A program made the position numbers and the translations under genes. 64,000 bases of DNA from Candidatus Thiodictyon syntrophicum (GTDB lineage: Bacteria > Pseudomonadota > Gammaproteobacteria > Chromatiales > Chromatiaceae): the NCBI RefSeq assembly GCF_002813775.1, contig NZ_CP020371.1:186001-250000 (forward strand). Direction: 5' to 3'. The notes under the pieces were generated by a model. The model was not told the origin of the DNA. It made no database searches and saw only the letters and a list, made by a program, of their open reading frames with translations. Shown piece by piece: positions 18,002 to 27,068 of the stretch (positions within the stretch are counted from its first letter, which is position 1; every line of letters begins with the position of its first letter).

Positions 18002-19345
18002 GTGCGGTTGGATTTCCTATCCCCCCGCCAGATCCAGTCCTTCCGGGTGCGCTTCGGCTCGGGCTTCCGCATCACGGCGCTCAGCAGCCGGCCGGAGAAC
18101 ATTCACGGCCTGCAAGGCGTGGTGGACCTTGACGAGGCGGCGCTGCACAAGAACGTGCGCGCGGTCCTGGAGTCCGCCACGGCGCTCCTGATCTGGGGCG
18201 GCAAGATTCGCGTCTGGTCCACCCATCGCGGCAAGCGCAACCCCTTCAACGAACTGCTGACCGACGTGCGGGCCGGGCGCTACGGCGCCCGCGCGCGCGC
18301 GATCCGCATCACCTTCGACGACGCGGTGGCCAACGGGCTCTATGAGCGTGCCTGCGCCATGCAGGGCAAGGCGGTCACCGCGGACGGCAAGCGCGAGTGG
18401 TACACCGCTATCCGCGCCGCCTACGGCCCGCGCACCGCGGCCATGCGCGAGGAACTGGACGCCATCCCGCGCGACGGCTCCGGTACCGCCATCCCCACGG
18501 TGTGGATCGAGCGCGCCATGCCCGAGGTGCGCCCGGTGCTGCGCATCGTCTTCCCCGACGACTGCACCCACCAGAGCGAGGGCGCGCGCGAGGCCTGGTG
18601 CGCCGTGTGGATCGCCGCCCACCTGCGCCCGGTGCTCGACCCATTGTGTCGGCCCCAGCAACCGGGAGCGGCCCCCGGGCCGGGCGCCCGCTGGGCGGTC
18701 GGCATGGACTTCGCGCGCCATCGCCATTTCACCGTCATCGTACCGGCGCTGCTGTCGCAGGAGCTGCGCCGCGATGCCCCCTTCATCGTGGAGCTGGCCA
18801 ATGCGCCCGCCCGCCAGCAGGAGCAGATCCTGTGGACCCTGCTCGATGCCCTGCCGCGCGGGCGCTGGACCTTCGCCGGGGACGCCACCGGCCCCGGGCA
18901 GACGCTGATGGAATACACCGGGGACCGCTACGGCCGCGCCGCCCTGGACGCCAAGACCGGCCGCTACAGCGGCGGCCCTATCCATGAGATCGTGCTGAGC
19001 CGCGCCTGGTACGCCGAGCACATGGGGCGCTACCTGCAACTGTTCGAGGACGGGTACCTGACCCTGCCGCGCGATGCCAGCCTCGAGGACGACCACCGCG
19101 CGGTCGAGTATGTCGACGGCATCCCGATGGTGCCGAAGCTGGAGCGCAAGGACCTGAAGGACCCGGACCTGATCCGCCATGGCGACGGCGCCATCGCCGG
19201 CTGCCTGATGGAATTCGCCGCCAGCCACCCCGCGTCCGGGCCGATCGAATGGGAGTCCGTCCCGCGCGGCACCCGCGCCGACCCCGCCCGTGCCTTCGAC
19301 GACCCGCTCGCCGCTGATGATGACGACCGCCGAGGACTCTACTGA
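18002..19345 (+). CDS. Mu gp28-like terminase large subunit, 5'-truncated by IS91
   Basis: 447-aa frame whose first ~8 residues come from the IS91 terminus (GTG 18002), the rest from the phage. The middle contains WAVGMDFARHRHFTV (a terminase nuclease-type Asp) and TFAGDATGPGQTLMEY, typical of Mu-like gp28/phage terminase nuclease domains. The expected N-terminal ATPase with its Walker A is missing, so DNA packaging is unlikely. Its stop overlaps the next gene by one base. Confidence 0.8.
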   Translation: MRLDFLSPRQIQSFRVRFGSGFRITALSSRPENIHGLQGVVDLDEAALHKNVRAVLESATALLIWGGKIRVWSTHRGKRNPFNELLTDVRAGRYGARARAIRITFDDAVANGLYERACAMQGKAVTADGKREWYTAIRAAYGPRTAAMREELDAIPRDGSGTAIPTVWIERAMPEVRPVLRIVFPDDCTHQSEGAREAWCAVWIAAHLRPVLDPLCRPQQPGAAPGPGARWAVGMDFARHRHFTVIVPALLSQELRRDAPFIVELANAPARQQEQILWTLLDALPRGRWTFAGDATGPGQTLMEYTGDRYGRAALDAKTGRYSGGPIHEIVLSRAWYAEHMGRYLQLFEDGYLTLPRDASLEDDHRAVEYVDGIPMVPKLERKDLKDPDLIRHGDGAIAGCLMEFAASHPASGPIEWESVPRGTRADPARAFDDPLAADDDDRRGLY

Positions 19346-20979
19346 TGGCCGGACTACTGCGCACCGCCGCCGCCGCGCTCGCCGACTACTTCGGCCGCCC
19401 GGTCGCCCCCAAGACGCTGGCCGCGCGCCAGACCGAGGGCGCCACCACCCAGGCGCTCGCGCGTACCTTCGCCGGGCACCCGGTGCGCGGCCTCACGCCG
19501 GAACGCCTGGCCGGGCTCCTGGAAGGCGCCGAGAGCGGCGACCTGACCCAGCAGTCCGAGCTGTACCTCGATATGGAGGAGCGCGACCCGCACCTGCACG
19601 CCGAGATGGCCAAGCGGCGCCGCGCCATCCTCAGCGTGCCCTGGAGCATCGAGCCGCCGCGCGACCCCAGCGGCAAAGAGAAGCGCCAGGCCAAGGCCGT
19701 GGCGGAGCTGCTGGGCGGCATCCCGGATCTGGAAGACGTGCTGCTCGACCTGATGGACGCGGTCGGGCACGGCTTCGCGTGCCTTGAAGTCACCTGGTCC
19801 GGCGCCGGCACCGAACGCCTGCCGGTCCACATCGAGCACCGGCCGCAGACCTGGTTCCAGTTGGACCAGGGCACCCGCACCCAGTTGCGCCTGCGCGACG
19901 GGTCCGCGGACGGCGCCGAACTGTGGCCCTACGGCTGGCTCACCCACACCCACCGCGCGCGCTCCGGCTATCTGGCGCGCGCCGGGCTCTATCGCGTCCT
20001 CGCCTGGCCCTGGATCATGCGGCAGTTCAGCCTGCGCGACATGGCCGAGTGGCTGGAGATCTACGGCTTACCCATGCGCTTGGGTTACTACCCCAGCGGC
20101 GCAGGGTCCACCGAGAAGGCCACCCTGTTCCGCGCCGTGCGCGACCTGGGCCGCCACGCCGCCGGCATCATGCCCGAGGGGATGCGAATCGACCTGCTGG
20201 CCGCCGCCGAGGGCCAGGCCGACCCCTTCCTCGCCATGGTCCAGTATGCCGACGCCGTCATGTCGCGCGCCATCCTGGGCGGCAGCCTCTCCAGCACCCC
20301 GGCCGCGACCGGCATGGGCTCCGGCGTCGCGGACCTGCAAGGGGAGGTCAAGCGCGACCTGCTGCTGTCCGACGCACGCCAGGTGCAGAGCACCCTGGGC
20401 CGCGACCTGGTCTATCCGGTCGCGGCGCTCAACGGCCTGGTGGATGATCCGCGCCGGGCGCCGGTGTGGCGCTTCGACACCCGCGAGCCGCAGGACCTGA
20501 CCGCGTTCTCGACCTCCTTGCAGCGGCTGACCGCGTCCGGCATGGGCGCCTTCATCCCGGTCGCCTGGGTGCGCGAGCAGACCGGGATCCCGGAGCCGGC
20601 CGGGGATGAGCCGACCCTGGGAGCCGGGGCGTCCCGCCCCGGCGCGGCCGGCGAGCCCGCGGTCCCCGCTGATGAGATCACGGCCCTCGCCGCCGCCGCC
20701 ACCGGCCGGGGCGAGACGCCCCGGCTCCCGCCCGACTACGCCGAGACCCACACCGCGGCCCTGGCGCGGCTGGCGGAACCCGCCATGCTCGCCATGGCCG
20801 CCGCGGTGCGGGGCGAACTGGATGCGGCGCTGGCCGCGGGAGAAGACATGGCGAGCTTCAACGCCCGGTTACTGGGCATGTATCCGGAACTACCGGGCGG
20901 TTCCCTGGTCGCGGTGCTGGCCGAGGGCCTGGCGGCGGCTGATCTGGCCGGGCGGTATGACATCGACCATGGAGCCTGA
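19345..20979 (+). CDS. Mu gp29-like portal protein (DUF935)
   Basis: 544 aa; DUF935 landmarks include LYLDMEERDPHLHAEMAKRR near residue 75 and the WIMRQFSLRDMAEWLEIYGLPMRLG block near 225, diagnostic of Mu-like portal proteins. The family forms the capsid portal ring. Coupled to gp28 (1-bp overlap). The frame is intact, and the C-terminus is Ala/Gly-rich. Confidence 0.88.
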   Translation: MAGLLRTAAAALADYFGRPVAPKTLAARQTEGATTQALARTFAGHPVRGLTPERLAGLLEGAESGDLTQQSELYLDMEERDPHLHAEMAKRRRAILSVPWSIEPPRDPSGKEKRQAKAVAELLGGIPDLEDVLLDLMDAVGHGFACLEVTWSGAGTERLPVHIEHRPQTWFQLDQGTRTQLRLRDGSADGAELWPYGWLTHTHRARSGYLARAGLYRVLAWPWIMRQFSLRDMAEWLEIYGLPMRLGYYPSGAGSTEKATLFRAVRDLGRHAAGIMPEGMRIDLLAAAEGQADPFLAMVQYADAVMSRAILGGSLSSTPAATGMGSGVADLQGEVKRDLLLSDARQVQSTLGRDLVYPVAALNGLVDDPRRAPVWRFDTREPQDLTAFSTSLQRLTASGMGAFIPVAWVREQTGIPEPAGDEPTLGAGASRPGAAGEPAVPADEITALAAAATGRGETPRLPPDYAETHTAALARLAEPAMLAMAAAVRGELDAALAAGEDMASFNARLLGMYPELPGGSLVAVLAEGLAAADLAGRYDIDHGA

Positions 20980-20981
20980 AC

Positions 20982-21233
20982 ATGACTGATCCGCTGGTGA
21001 TCCATGACAAGGTCGATGACGTCATCAGGGACCCATCTGGCTATGTCCGCGTCTACCCCGGCGCCGCGACGTGGGCGGACGCCGATGACGTCGAGATCGA
21101 CCTTGAGGGCGCTGACCTGCTGATCCCCCTGTCGTGGGTCCCGACCGTCATTGCTGCACTTCAGGCGGCTGTTGCCCGGTGCTGCCCGGTTCCACGCACG
21201 GGGCGCGGCCGGGCGGGCGCTGCCGATGACTGA
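20982..21233 (+). CDS. small phage protein, 83 aa
   Basis: Starts 2 bp after the portal stop. An acidic N-terminal half (DKVDDVIRD, DADDVEIDLEGADL) with a basic tail. The next start lies inside it (8-bp overlap). No function recognised; conserved operon position suggests a real gene. Confidence 0.5.
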   Translation: MTDPLVIHDKVDDVIRDPSGYVRVYPGAATWADADDVEIDLEGADLLIPLSWVPTVIAALQAAVARCCPVPRTGRGRAGAADD

Positions 21234-21429
21234 GCGCCGCGCCTACTGGGAGTGTTGGCATTTCGAGTTCCGCGACAGCGGGACCAGGTCGGTCTGTCGG
21301 CACCCGGCCTATAAGGTCCCCACGCCTTGGGTGCTGGCCATCCTGCGCGGCGAGCCCTGCGGCGGCGACAACGCGCCCCTGTGGGCGGCACGGCCAGCGC
21401 TGCCGGAGGGCGCGGCCGACCATGCCTGA
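21226..21429 (+). CDS. small phage protein, 67 aa
   Basis: ATG 21226 overlaps the end of the previous gene, and the stop overlaps the MuF-like gene start. Two Cys and several Trp/His (YWECWHFEFRDSGTRSVCRH) give it a possible metal-binding look. Function unknown. Confidence 0.5.
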   Translation: MTERRAYWECWHFEFRDSGTRSVCRHPAYKVPTPWVLAILRGEPCGGDNAPLWAARPALPEGAADHA

Positions 21430-22642
21430 CCCCGCCTACGGCTCCCTTCCCTTCGCCGAGCAGATCGCCTTCTTCAAGACGAAGCTGAACCTGCCCACTG
21501 AGCGCTGGGACGACCTCCTGGGCGCGGCGCACGACCGCGCCTTTGTGGTGGCCGGGGCGACCAAGGCGGACCTGCTCGCCGACCTCAACGCGGCGGTACT
21601 CAAGGGGATCGAGCAGGGCACCACGCTCGCGGAGTTCCGCCGCGACTTCGACGCCCTGGTGGAGAAGAACGGCTGGACCGGCTGGACCGGGGAGGGCACC
21701 GCGGAGGGCCGCGCCTGGCGCACTGAGGTTATTTACAGCACCAACCTGCGCACCAGCTATGCCGCCGGGCGCTGGGCGCAGATTCAGGAGGTCAAGGCGA
21801 CCCGGCCGTACCTCCTTTATCGTCACAGTGACGGCGTCATGACCCCGCGCCCGGAACACCTGGCCTGGGACGGCCTGGCGCTGCCGGTCGATGATCCGTT
21901 CTGGAAGACGCACTACCCGCCCAACGGCTGGGGCTGCCAGTGCCGGGTGTTCGCGGTCAGTGACCAGGACCTGGAGAAACTGGGTAAGGCCGGGCCGGAC
22001 CGGGCGCCGGTGCCGCCGGGGGATACCAGCGGGATCGGTCGGGGGTGGGATTATGCGCCGGGGGCGAGCCGCACCCGCCCGCTGGCTGAATTGATCGACA
22101 CCAAGCTGACCCGGCTGGAGGCGCCAATCGGCGCGGCCTTGGCCGCGGCAATGGCTGATGCCTTGGCGTTGGAGCGTGACCTGGCATGGAAGGAGACCTT
22201 CGACGACTGGAGCGGCACGCAAGCACGCGGGCGGGTGGCAGTGGTGGGCGCGCTGCACCCGCCGGTCCTCGATTGGCTGCGTGAGCACGGGCACCCGCAA
22301 CCGGCGACTGCCGAGATTGCCATCGCCGACTATCTGCCGTTGGGTCCCAAGCAGACGCGCCACGCGGCCGCGCAAAACGCCTTGAGCCCCGACGAGTGGC
22401 GCGCGCTGCCGGCCTTGCTGCGCAACCCGGGGGCGATCTATCGGGATACCCGCTCGGGTAAACTGATGTTCGTCAGCGAGTCACTTGGACCGGCCAAGGT
22501 CGCGGTGGAGTTCGACCCCGGCAAGACGCGCAAGCAGGGTGGGCTCAATCAGATTGTCAGCGCCTTTCGGGTCGATGATATGAACATCGCAGGCGCGGTG
22601 AAGGGTGGTGAGTGGGTGCCGATCACGGTGCCGGGGAAGTAG
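21422..22642 (+). CDS. Mu gp30/MuF head-morphogenesis protein with toxin-like C-terminal domain
   Basis: 406 aa. Residues ~45-180 are the phage Mu F-like domain: RTEVIYSTNLRTSYAAGRW and HYPPNGWGCQCRV, the family hallmark. The C-terminal ~110 residues (GAIYRDTRSGKLMFVSE...NQIVSAFRVD) look like the barnase/EndoU/colicin-E5/RelE-type nuclease domains (PBECR) attached to MuF proteins in polymorphic toxin/phage systems. The protein is packaged in the head with the portal. The toxin reading is an inference from pattern and position. Confidence 0.8.
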   Translation: MPDPAYGSLPFAEQIAFFKTKLNLPTERWDDLLGAAHDRAFVVAGATKADLLADLNAAVLKGIEQGTTLAEFRRDFDALVEKNGWTGWTGEGTAEGRAWRTEVIYSTNLRTSYAAGRWAQIQEVKATRPYLLYRHSDGVMTPRPEHLAWDGLALPVDDPFWKTHYPPNGWGCQCRVFAVSDQDLEKLGKAGPDRAPVPPGDTSGIGRGWDYAPGASRTRPLAELIDTKLTRLEAPIGAALAAAMADALALERDLAWKETFDDWSGTQARGRVAVVGALHPPVLDWLREHGHPQPATAEIAIADYLPLGPKQTRHAAAQNALSPDEWRALPALLRNPGAIYRDTRSGKLMFVSESLGPAKVAVEFDPGKTRKQGGLNQIVSAFRVDDMNIAGAVKGGEWVPITVPGK

Positions 22643-22646
22643 GGGC

Positions 22647-22718
22647 GGCACCGGGGGGGAGTCGAACCTCCATAAGCGGTAAATGACCGTCCTGTAACCG
22701 ATGCAGGTACTCGGTGCC
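22647..22718 (-). tRNA. degenerate tRNA-like structure
   Basis: On the minus strand 72 nt fold tRNA-like: acceptor GGCACCG/CGGTGCC, a D-arm CCTG...CAGG with GG and A in the loop, and a T-arm GGAGG TTCGACT CCCCC. Faults: the anticodon loop TCATTTA has C instead of U at position 33, there is one A-C mismatch in the T stem, and spacing after the acceptor is irregular. It lies antisense between two phage genes. Probably a decayed or non-canonical tRNA. Confidence 0.35.
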
Positions 22719-22754
22719 TTAGATCAGATTAGCCCAACGGGGAGCAGAACACCA

Positions 22755-23282
22755 ATGGCCGGCGTCAACCTCACCATCACCGTCGACGACGCCGCCGTGC
22801 GCACGGCCCTGGGCGCCCTGATCGCCAAGGTCGGGAAGCCCGCCGCGGCCCTGCGCGATATCGGCGAGTACCTGCTGCTGGCCACCGACCGGCGCTTCCG
22901 TGCCCAGGCGGCGCCGGACGGTACGCCCTGGGCACCGAACAGCGACGTGACCCTGCTGCGCCACCTGAACCGCGGCGGCAAGGGCTTCAAGAAGAACGGC
23001 AGCCTCAGCGCCCGCGGCGCCAAGCGCCTGGGGTCCAAGCGCATCCTGCGCGACTCCGGCCTGCTCCAGGGCAGCATCCGCTATCAACTGGAAGCCGGCG
23101 GCGCCGCGGTGGCGATCGGCACCAACCGCATCTATGGAGCGATGCAGCAATTCGGCGGCACCCGCGCCCAGTGGCCGCACCTGTGGGGGGACATCCCGGC
23201 GCGGCGCTTCCTGGGGTTGGCTGCGGCCGATCGGGAGGAGATTCGGGCCATCCTGCGGCGGCATCTGAACCGCACGCCCTGA
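22755..23282 (+). CDS. Mu gpG-like virion morphogenesis / tail completion protein
   Basis: 175 aa from ATG 22755 (GGAG 12 bp upstream); the open frame from 22701 crosses the tRNA-like element and is unlikely. Family marks: VGKPAAALRDIGEYLL, LRDSGLLQGSIRY, YGAMQQFGGT, IPARRFLGL. These are typical of the phage_tail_S/virion morphogenesis family that links head to tail. Confidence 0.85.
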   Translation: MAGVNLTITVDDAAVRTALGALIAKVGKPAAALRDIGEYLLLATDRRFRAQAAPDGTPWAPNSDVTLLRHLNRGGKGFKKNGSLSARGAKRLGSKRILRDSGLLQGSIRYQLEAGGAAVAIGTNRIYGAMQQFGGTRAQWPHLWGDIPARRFLGLAAADREEIRAILRRHLNRTP

Positions 23283-23305
23283 CCGACCGCGGCCGGGGAT
23301 CGGAA

Positions 23306-23327
23306 CCCCGTTTAAACCCCGTTTAAA
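23306..23327. repeat. two tandem 11-bp repeats CCCCGTTTAAA
   Basis: CCCCGTTTAAA is repeated twice without spacing in the 200-bp gap between the gpG-like and gpI-like genes. It is the most AT-rich point of the gap and could be a regulatory site or the promoter region of the gpI-gpT unit. Confidence 0.35.
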
Positions 23328-23484
23328 TCGCTCACCAATCGAGCGGCCGGGGTGACCCGGTGCACCCGCCGCGGCGCGGGGGGCCCGGGGCTCAAAACGC
23401 CGCTTATCGTGTCCGCCCGTAACCGCCCCAAAACGGCGCAATAACCGCCCCCCAACACCCCCGCGCGTCCGTCAGGATGCGCCC

Positions 23485-24564
23485 ATGCCAACCCCCCCCC
23501 GCATCGCCGCCCTCGCGCTCCCCGCCACCGTCGGGGCGGCGCAACTGCTGTTGCCCGCCGGGACCTTCGACGCCCCGCGCGGGGCCATGCTGGGCGCGGG
23601 CCCCTGGTGCCTGTCGGACGACCGCGGCTATATCCTGGCCGAGGCCCTGGGCCGGCGCGTCAAGGATATCCCGGTCGATTACGAGCACCAGACCCTGCGC
23701 GCGGCGCAGAACGGCCAGCCGGCCCCCGCCGCCGGCTGGGTGCGCCCGGCGACCATCCGCTTTGAGCCTGCCGTTGGCCTGGTCGCCCCGGTGGACTGGA
23801 CCGCCCGCGCCGCCGCCGCGATCGGCGCCGATGAGTATCGCTACCTCTCCCCGGTCTTCACTTATGACGCGCGCGGCCGGGTCATCGACCTGCTGCACCT
23901 GGCCCTGACCAACACCCCGGCCCTGGACTGCCTTCCGGCGGTCGCACTGGCCGCTGCTTCCCTACTTCTCACCCCCCCGGAGTCCCCGATGGATGAGCTA
24001 CGCGAGCGCCTGCTCTACCTCCTGAACCTGCCGCTGACCACCACCGGCCCGGAGCTGCTCGCGCAGCTCGACACGCTCAAGTCGATGTTGGGCAACGGCC
24101 CCGACGGCACCGCGGCGACCTCGCTGCCGGCGCTGTTGGCCGCGCGCGAGACCCGCATCGCGGCCTTGACGGCCCAGGTGCAGGCCGCGGTACCGGCCGA
24201 CCTGGTCGCCGACCTGCAACGCCAGGTCGCTGCCCTGACCAACGACGCCCAGACCCGCACCCGCGACACCCTGCTGACCGCCGCCCTGAGCGACGGCCGG
24301 CTCACGCCCGGCTCGCTGCTGCACACTCATGCCCAATCCCTTGTGCTCCCGGCCCTGCAAGGGCTGCTGGGCTCCCTGACCCCGATCGCGGCCCTGTCCG
24401 GGACCCAGACTGGCGGCCAGGCCCCCGAGGCCGTCGCCGCGGCGGCCGCGGCGGGCGAGTGGACTGAGGCCCTGGCCCAAGAGTTCGGGTCGCCCGAGGT
24501 TTATGCCGCCTTCCAACGCGCCGAGGCCGCCGGCAGCGTGCGCATTTTCGGAGCCGCCCAATGA
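23485..24564 (+). CDS. Mu gpI-like head maturation protease/scaffold
   Basis: 359 aa. Residues 1-165 are the Mu_I protease-like domain (IPVDYEHQTLRAAQNGQPAPAAGWV, YLSPVFTYD, ALTNTPALDCLP). The remainder is an Ala-rich coiled coil acting as scaffold. An internal ATG at 23989 with GGAG six bases upstream would give the scaffold alone, as in Mu gpI/gpZ. The stop overlaps the next start (ATGA). Confidence 0.85.
   Translation: MPTPPRIAALALPATVGAAQLLLPAGTFDAPRGAMLGAGPWCLSDDRGYILAEALGRRVKDIPVDYEHQTLRAAQNGQPAPAAGWVRPATIRFEPAVGLVAPVDWTARAAAAIGADEYRYLSPVFTYDARGRVIDLLHLALTNTPALDCLPAVALAAASLLLTPPESPMDELRERLLYLLNLPLTTTGPELLAQLDTLKSMLGNGPDGTAATSLPALLAARETRIAALTAQVQAAVPADLVADLQRQVAALTNDAQTRTRDTLLTAALSDGRLTPGSLLHTHAQSLVLPALQGLLGSLTPIAALSGTQTGGQAPEAVAAAAAAGEWTEALAQEFGSPEVYAAFQRAEAAGSVRIFGAAQ
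23978..23991 (+). promoter_or_regulatory. internal ribosome site and start for scaffold protein
   Basis: GGAG (23979-23982) lies 6 nt before the in-frame ATG 23989, exactly between the protease and coiled-coil halves. It would give a 191-aa protein beginning MDELRERLLYLL, comparable to Mu gpZ made from within gpI. Confidence 0.5.
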
Positions 24565-25322
24565 CTACCCTATCCGTCAACAAGCCCCGCCCCTTCGAGG
24601 GCGGCGACCTGGGGCAGTACGCCATGGTCGCCAGTGACACGATCTATGAGGGCGCCGCGGTCGGCCTGGTGGATGCCACCGGCCACGCGCGCCCGCTCAC
24701 CAGCGCGGACCGCTTCGTCGGCTTCGCCACCGGCCCGTTCACCAGCGGCAGCACCGCCGGGGTGGATTTGGTGCAGGTGCAGCGCCGCGGCGCGGTCCAA
24801 CTCCCGGTCACCGGCGCGGCGATCACCGATGTGGGCTGCCCGGTCTACGCCGCCGATGACGACACCTACAGCCTCTCGCCCGTGGGCGGGGTGTTCGTCG
24901 GGTTCGTGCGCCGTTGGGTGTCCGCGGCGCTGGCCGTGGTCGAGTTCGATCCGGCCTTCGCCGATCCCTGGGGCGCCTGGCCCATCCGTGAGGCGGTCGC
25001 CGAGGCCAAGACCCTGGACGCCCAGGACAGCGGCAAGCTGTTCTGGATCACCGCCGATGCCGGCGTCATCACCCTGCCGGCCATCGCCGATGGCCTGGGC
25101 GGGTGCGCCATCGCCTGCGGCGGCAGCTACGGCACCGTACTGGTGACAGTCAGCCCGGCCGCGGCCGACATGATCCTGGCCGCGGACCTGGCCGGGGTCG
25201 ACAACAAGGACCTGATTCTGACCAAGGCCACCGCCCGCCGCGGCGATCACGTCGTGCTGATGCACGGCGACGCTGACGGCTACATCGCCACGCGCCTGGC
25301 CGGCACGTGGGTGAAGGAGTAA
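24561..25322 (+). CDS. phage capsid decoration / structural cement protein
   Basis: 253 aa. The first ~130 residues read like DUF2190/capsid cement proteins (YEGAAVGLVDATGHARPLTSADRFVGF). The second half (LDAQDSGKLFWITADAGVITLP) is a beta-helical decoration-like repeat. Position between protease/scaffold and major head protein fits Mu-like gene order. Confidence 0.7.
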   Translation: MTTLSVNKPRPFEGGDLGQYAMVASDTIYEGAAVGLVDATGHARPLTSADRFVGFATGPFTSGSTAGVDLVQVQRRGAVQLPVTGAAITDVGCPVYAADDDTYSLSPVGGVFVGFVRRWVSAALAVVEFDPAFADPWGAWPIREAVAEAKTLDAQDSGKLFWITADAGVITLPAIADGLGGCAIACGGSYGTVLVTVSPAAADMILAADLAGVDNKDLILTKATARRGDHVVLMHGDADGYIATRLAGTWVKE

Positions 25323-25736
25323 CCGCCATGCCTACCCCCAGCTTCCCGGCCCGTCTGTCCACCTCGCGCGCCATCGTCGGCGCCATTCAACAGGCCATCG
25401 AGCAGGACAACGCCGAGGCGTGGATCGCCCGGGTCTTCTCCGAGGTCTTGTCGTCGGATCAAGAGGTGGAGGATTACGCCTGGATCGGCGAGACGCCCAA
25501 GATGCGTGAGTGGATCGGCGGGCGCCAGGCCGTCGGGCTCACCGAGAGCAATTACAGCCTGCGTAACCGGCCGTTTGAGGCCACGATCAAGCTGCCGGTG
25601 GCGTGGATGCGCCGCGACAAGACCGGGCAGATTCGCCAACGGATCTCCGGCCTGGCGTTGGCCAACACCGAGCATTGGGCCGACCTGGGGTCCGCGCTGA
25701 TTGAGGCGGGCGAAGCGGCGAAGTGTTACGACGAGC

Positions 25737-27068
25737 CACTAGTGTCCCAACGCGTTTCGTGTACGACCCTGTAAGATTCTGATATTTCTTTTGAAAGCGG
25801 CGTTTCTCTGGAAAATCGACTTGAACGCCGCTCGCTCCGTGCGCCAATCTTCCGCCCCATCCAACGGGCGGGAGACACGGCTTCATGTACGCAGGCAAAC
25901 TGGTATTCGCGCAGATCACCGAGCATCTTCCACTGCCGATTTTCTGGCAATGCGTACAGCGTTACGGCGGCCATCGCAAGATCAAGTCGTTCACATGTCT
26001 GGACCAGTTTCTCTGTATGACGTTTGCGCAGTTAACCTACCGGGAGAGTCTGCGCGACATTGAAGCCTGTTTGCGCGCCCACCAAAGCAAGCTTTACCAT
26101 ATGGGCATTCGCGGGGGAATCGCGCGCAATACCCTGGCCAATGCCAATAAGGTCCGTGACTGGCGCATCTACGCGGATTTCGCTCAGGCCCTAATTGGGA
26201 TTGCGCGCGATCTTTATGTCAACGATTCCTTCGGGATCGATCTTGCCAATACCGTCTATGCGTTGGACTCGTCGACTATCGATCTCTGCTTGTCGCTGTT
26301 TCCGTGGGCACCGTTCCGTCACACGAAGGCGGCCGTAAAGATGCATACGCTATTGGATCTGCGCGGTAACATACCGACATTCCTGCATATTTCCGATGGC
26401 AAGCTCCACGATGTCAACGCCCTCGACTTCCTGGTTCCGGAACCCGGCGCCTTCTACATTATGGACCGCGGGTACTTGGACTTCGCGCGCCTATATCGCT
26501 TCACACTCGCTGCGGCCTTCTTTGTCACGCGGGCGAAATCAAATACGAAGCTGCGACGCGTCTATTCCCGACCGATCGATAAGGCAACCGGTCTAATCTG
26601 CGATCAGACCGTCGTCCCGACCGGCGTTCACACGCCGCAATTCTACCCGGAAAAGCTTCGGCGCATCAAGTATCATGATGCGGCGACAGACCACACATTC
26701 GTATTCCTGACTAACAATTTCGCGTTACCGGCATTCACGATTGCGGAACTCTACCGCTGCCGTTGGCAAGTGGAACTGTTCTTCAAATGGATCAAGCAAC
26801 ACCTGCGCATAAAGGCGTTCTTTGGCACATCCGAGAACGCGGTCAAATCGCAAATCTGGATAGCAATAGCGACTTACGTATTAATAGCTATTCTAAAGAA
26901 GCGTTTGAATATGGATGTTAGTCTCTACACTTTGCTACAGGTCCTGAGTCTGACTATATTCGAACGCACCCCGATAAATCAATTGCTTACTGATCGCGAC
27001 TGCGATCCGCGGGACCCGCCGGAAGGTAAGCAATTGAATTTATTTGATTAAACGTTGGGACACCAGTG
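25737..27068 (+). mobile_element. IS4-family insertion sequence, 1332 bp (copy 2)
   Basis: Same length, ends and transposase as copy 1, inverted relative to it. Target duplication ACGACGAGC at 25728-25736 and 27069-27077. The sequences appear identical, indicating recent transposition. Confidence 0.92.
25885..27051 (+). CDS. IS4-family transposase (copy 2)
   Basis: 388 aa, the same protein as at 13758-14924: DUF4372-type N-terminus, DDE residues in YALDSSTIDL, YIMDRGYLDF and YRCRWQVELFFKW. Inserted in the phage head gene gpT in the same orientation as that gene. Confidence 0.92.
   Translation: MYAGKLVFAQITEHLPLPIFWQCVQRYGGHRKIKSFTCLDQFLCMTFAQLTYRESLRDIEACLRAHQSKLYHMGIRGGIARNTLANANKVRDWRIYADFAQALIGIARDLYVNDSFGIDLANTVYALDSSTIDLCLSLFPWAPFRHTKAAVKMHTLLDLRGNIPTFLHISDGKLHDVNALDFLVPEPGAFYIMDRGYLDFARLYRFTLAAAFFVTRAKSNTKLRRVYSRPIDKATGLICDQTVVPTGVHTPQFYPEKLRRIKYHDAATDHTFVFLTNNFALPAFTIAELYRCRWQVELFFKWIKQHLRIKAFFGTSENAVKSQIWIAIATYVLIAILKKRLNMDVSLYTLLQVLSLTIFERTPINQLLTDRDCDPRDPPEGKQLNLFD

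Larger units (their letters stand above)
16340..18025 (+). mobile_element. IS91-family element (left end not defined)
   Basis: Holds one IS91-type transposase and a 220-bp 3' tail ending GGTTGGATTTCCTATCCCC at 18006-18024. The right end is defined by comparison with 31134-31864, which is identical to 17295-18025 and then diverges. No target duplication is seen, as expected for rolling-circle elements. The left end cannot be fixed because the second copy contains only the 3' half. Confidence 0.75.
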
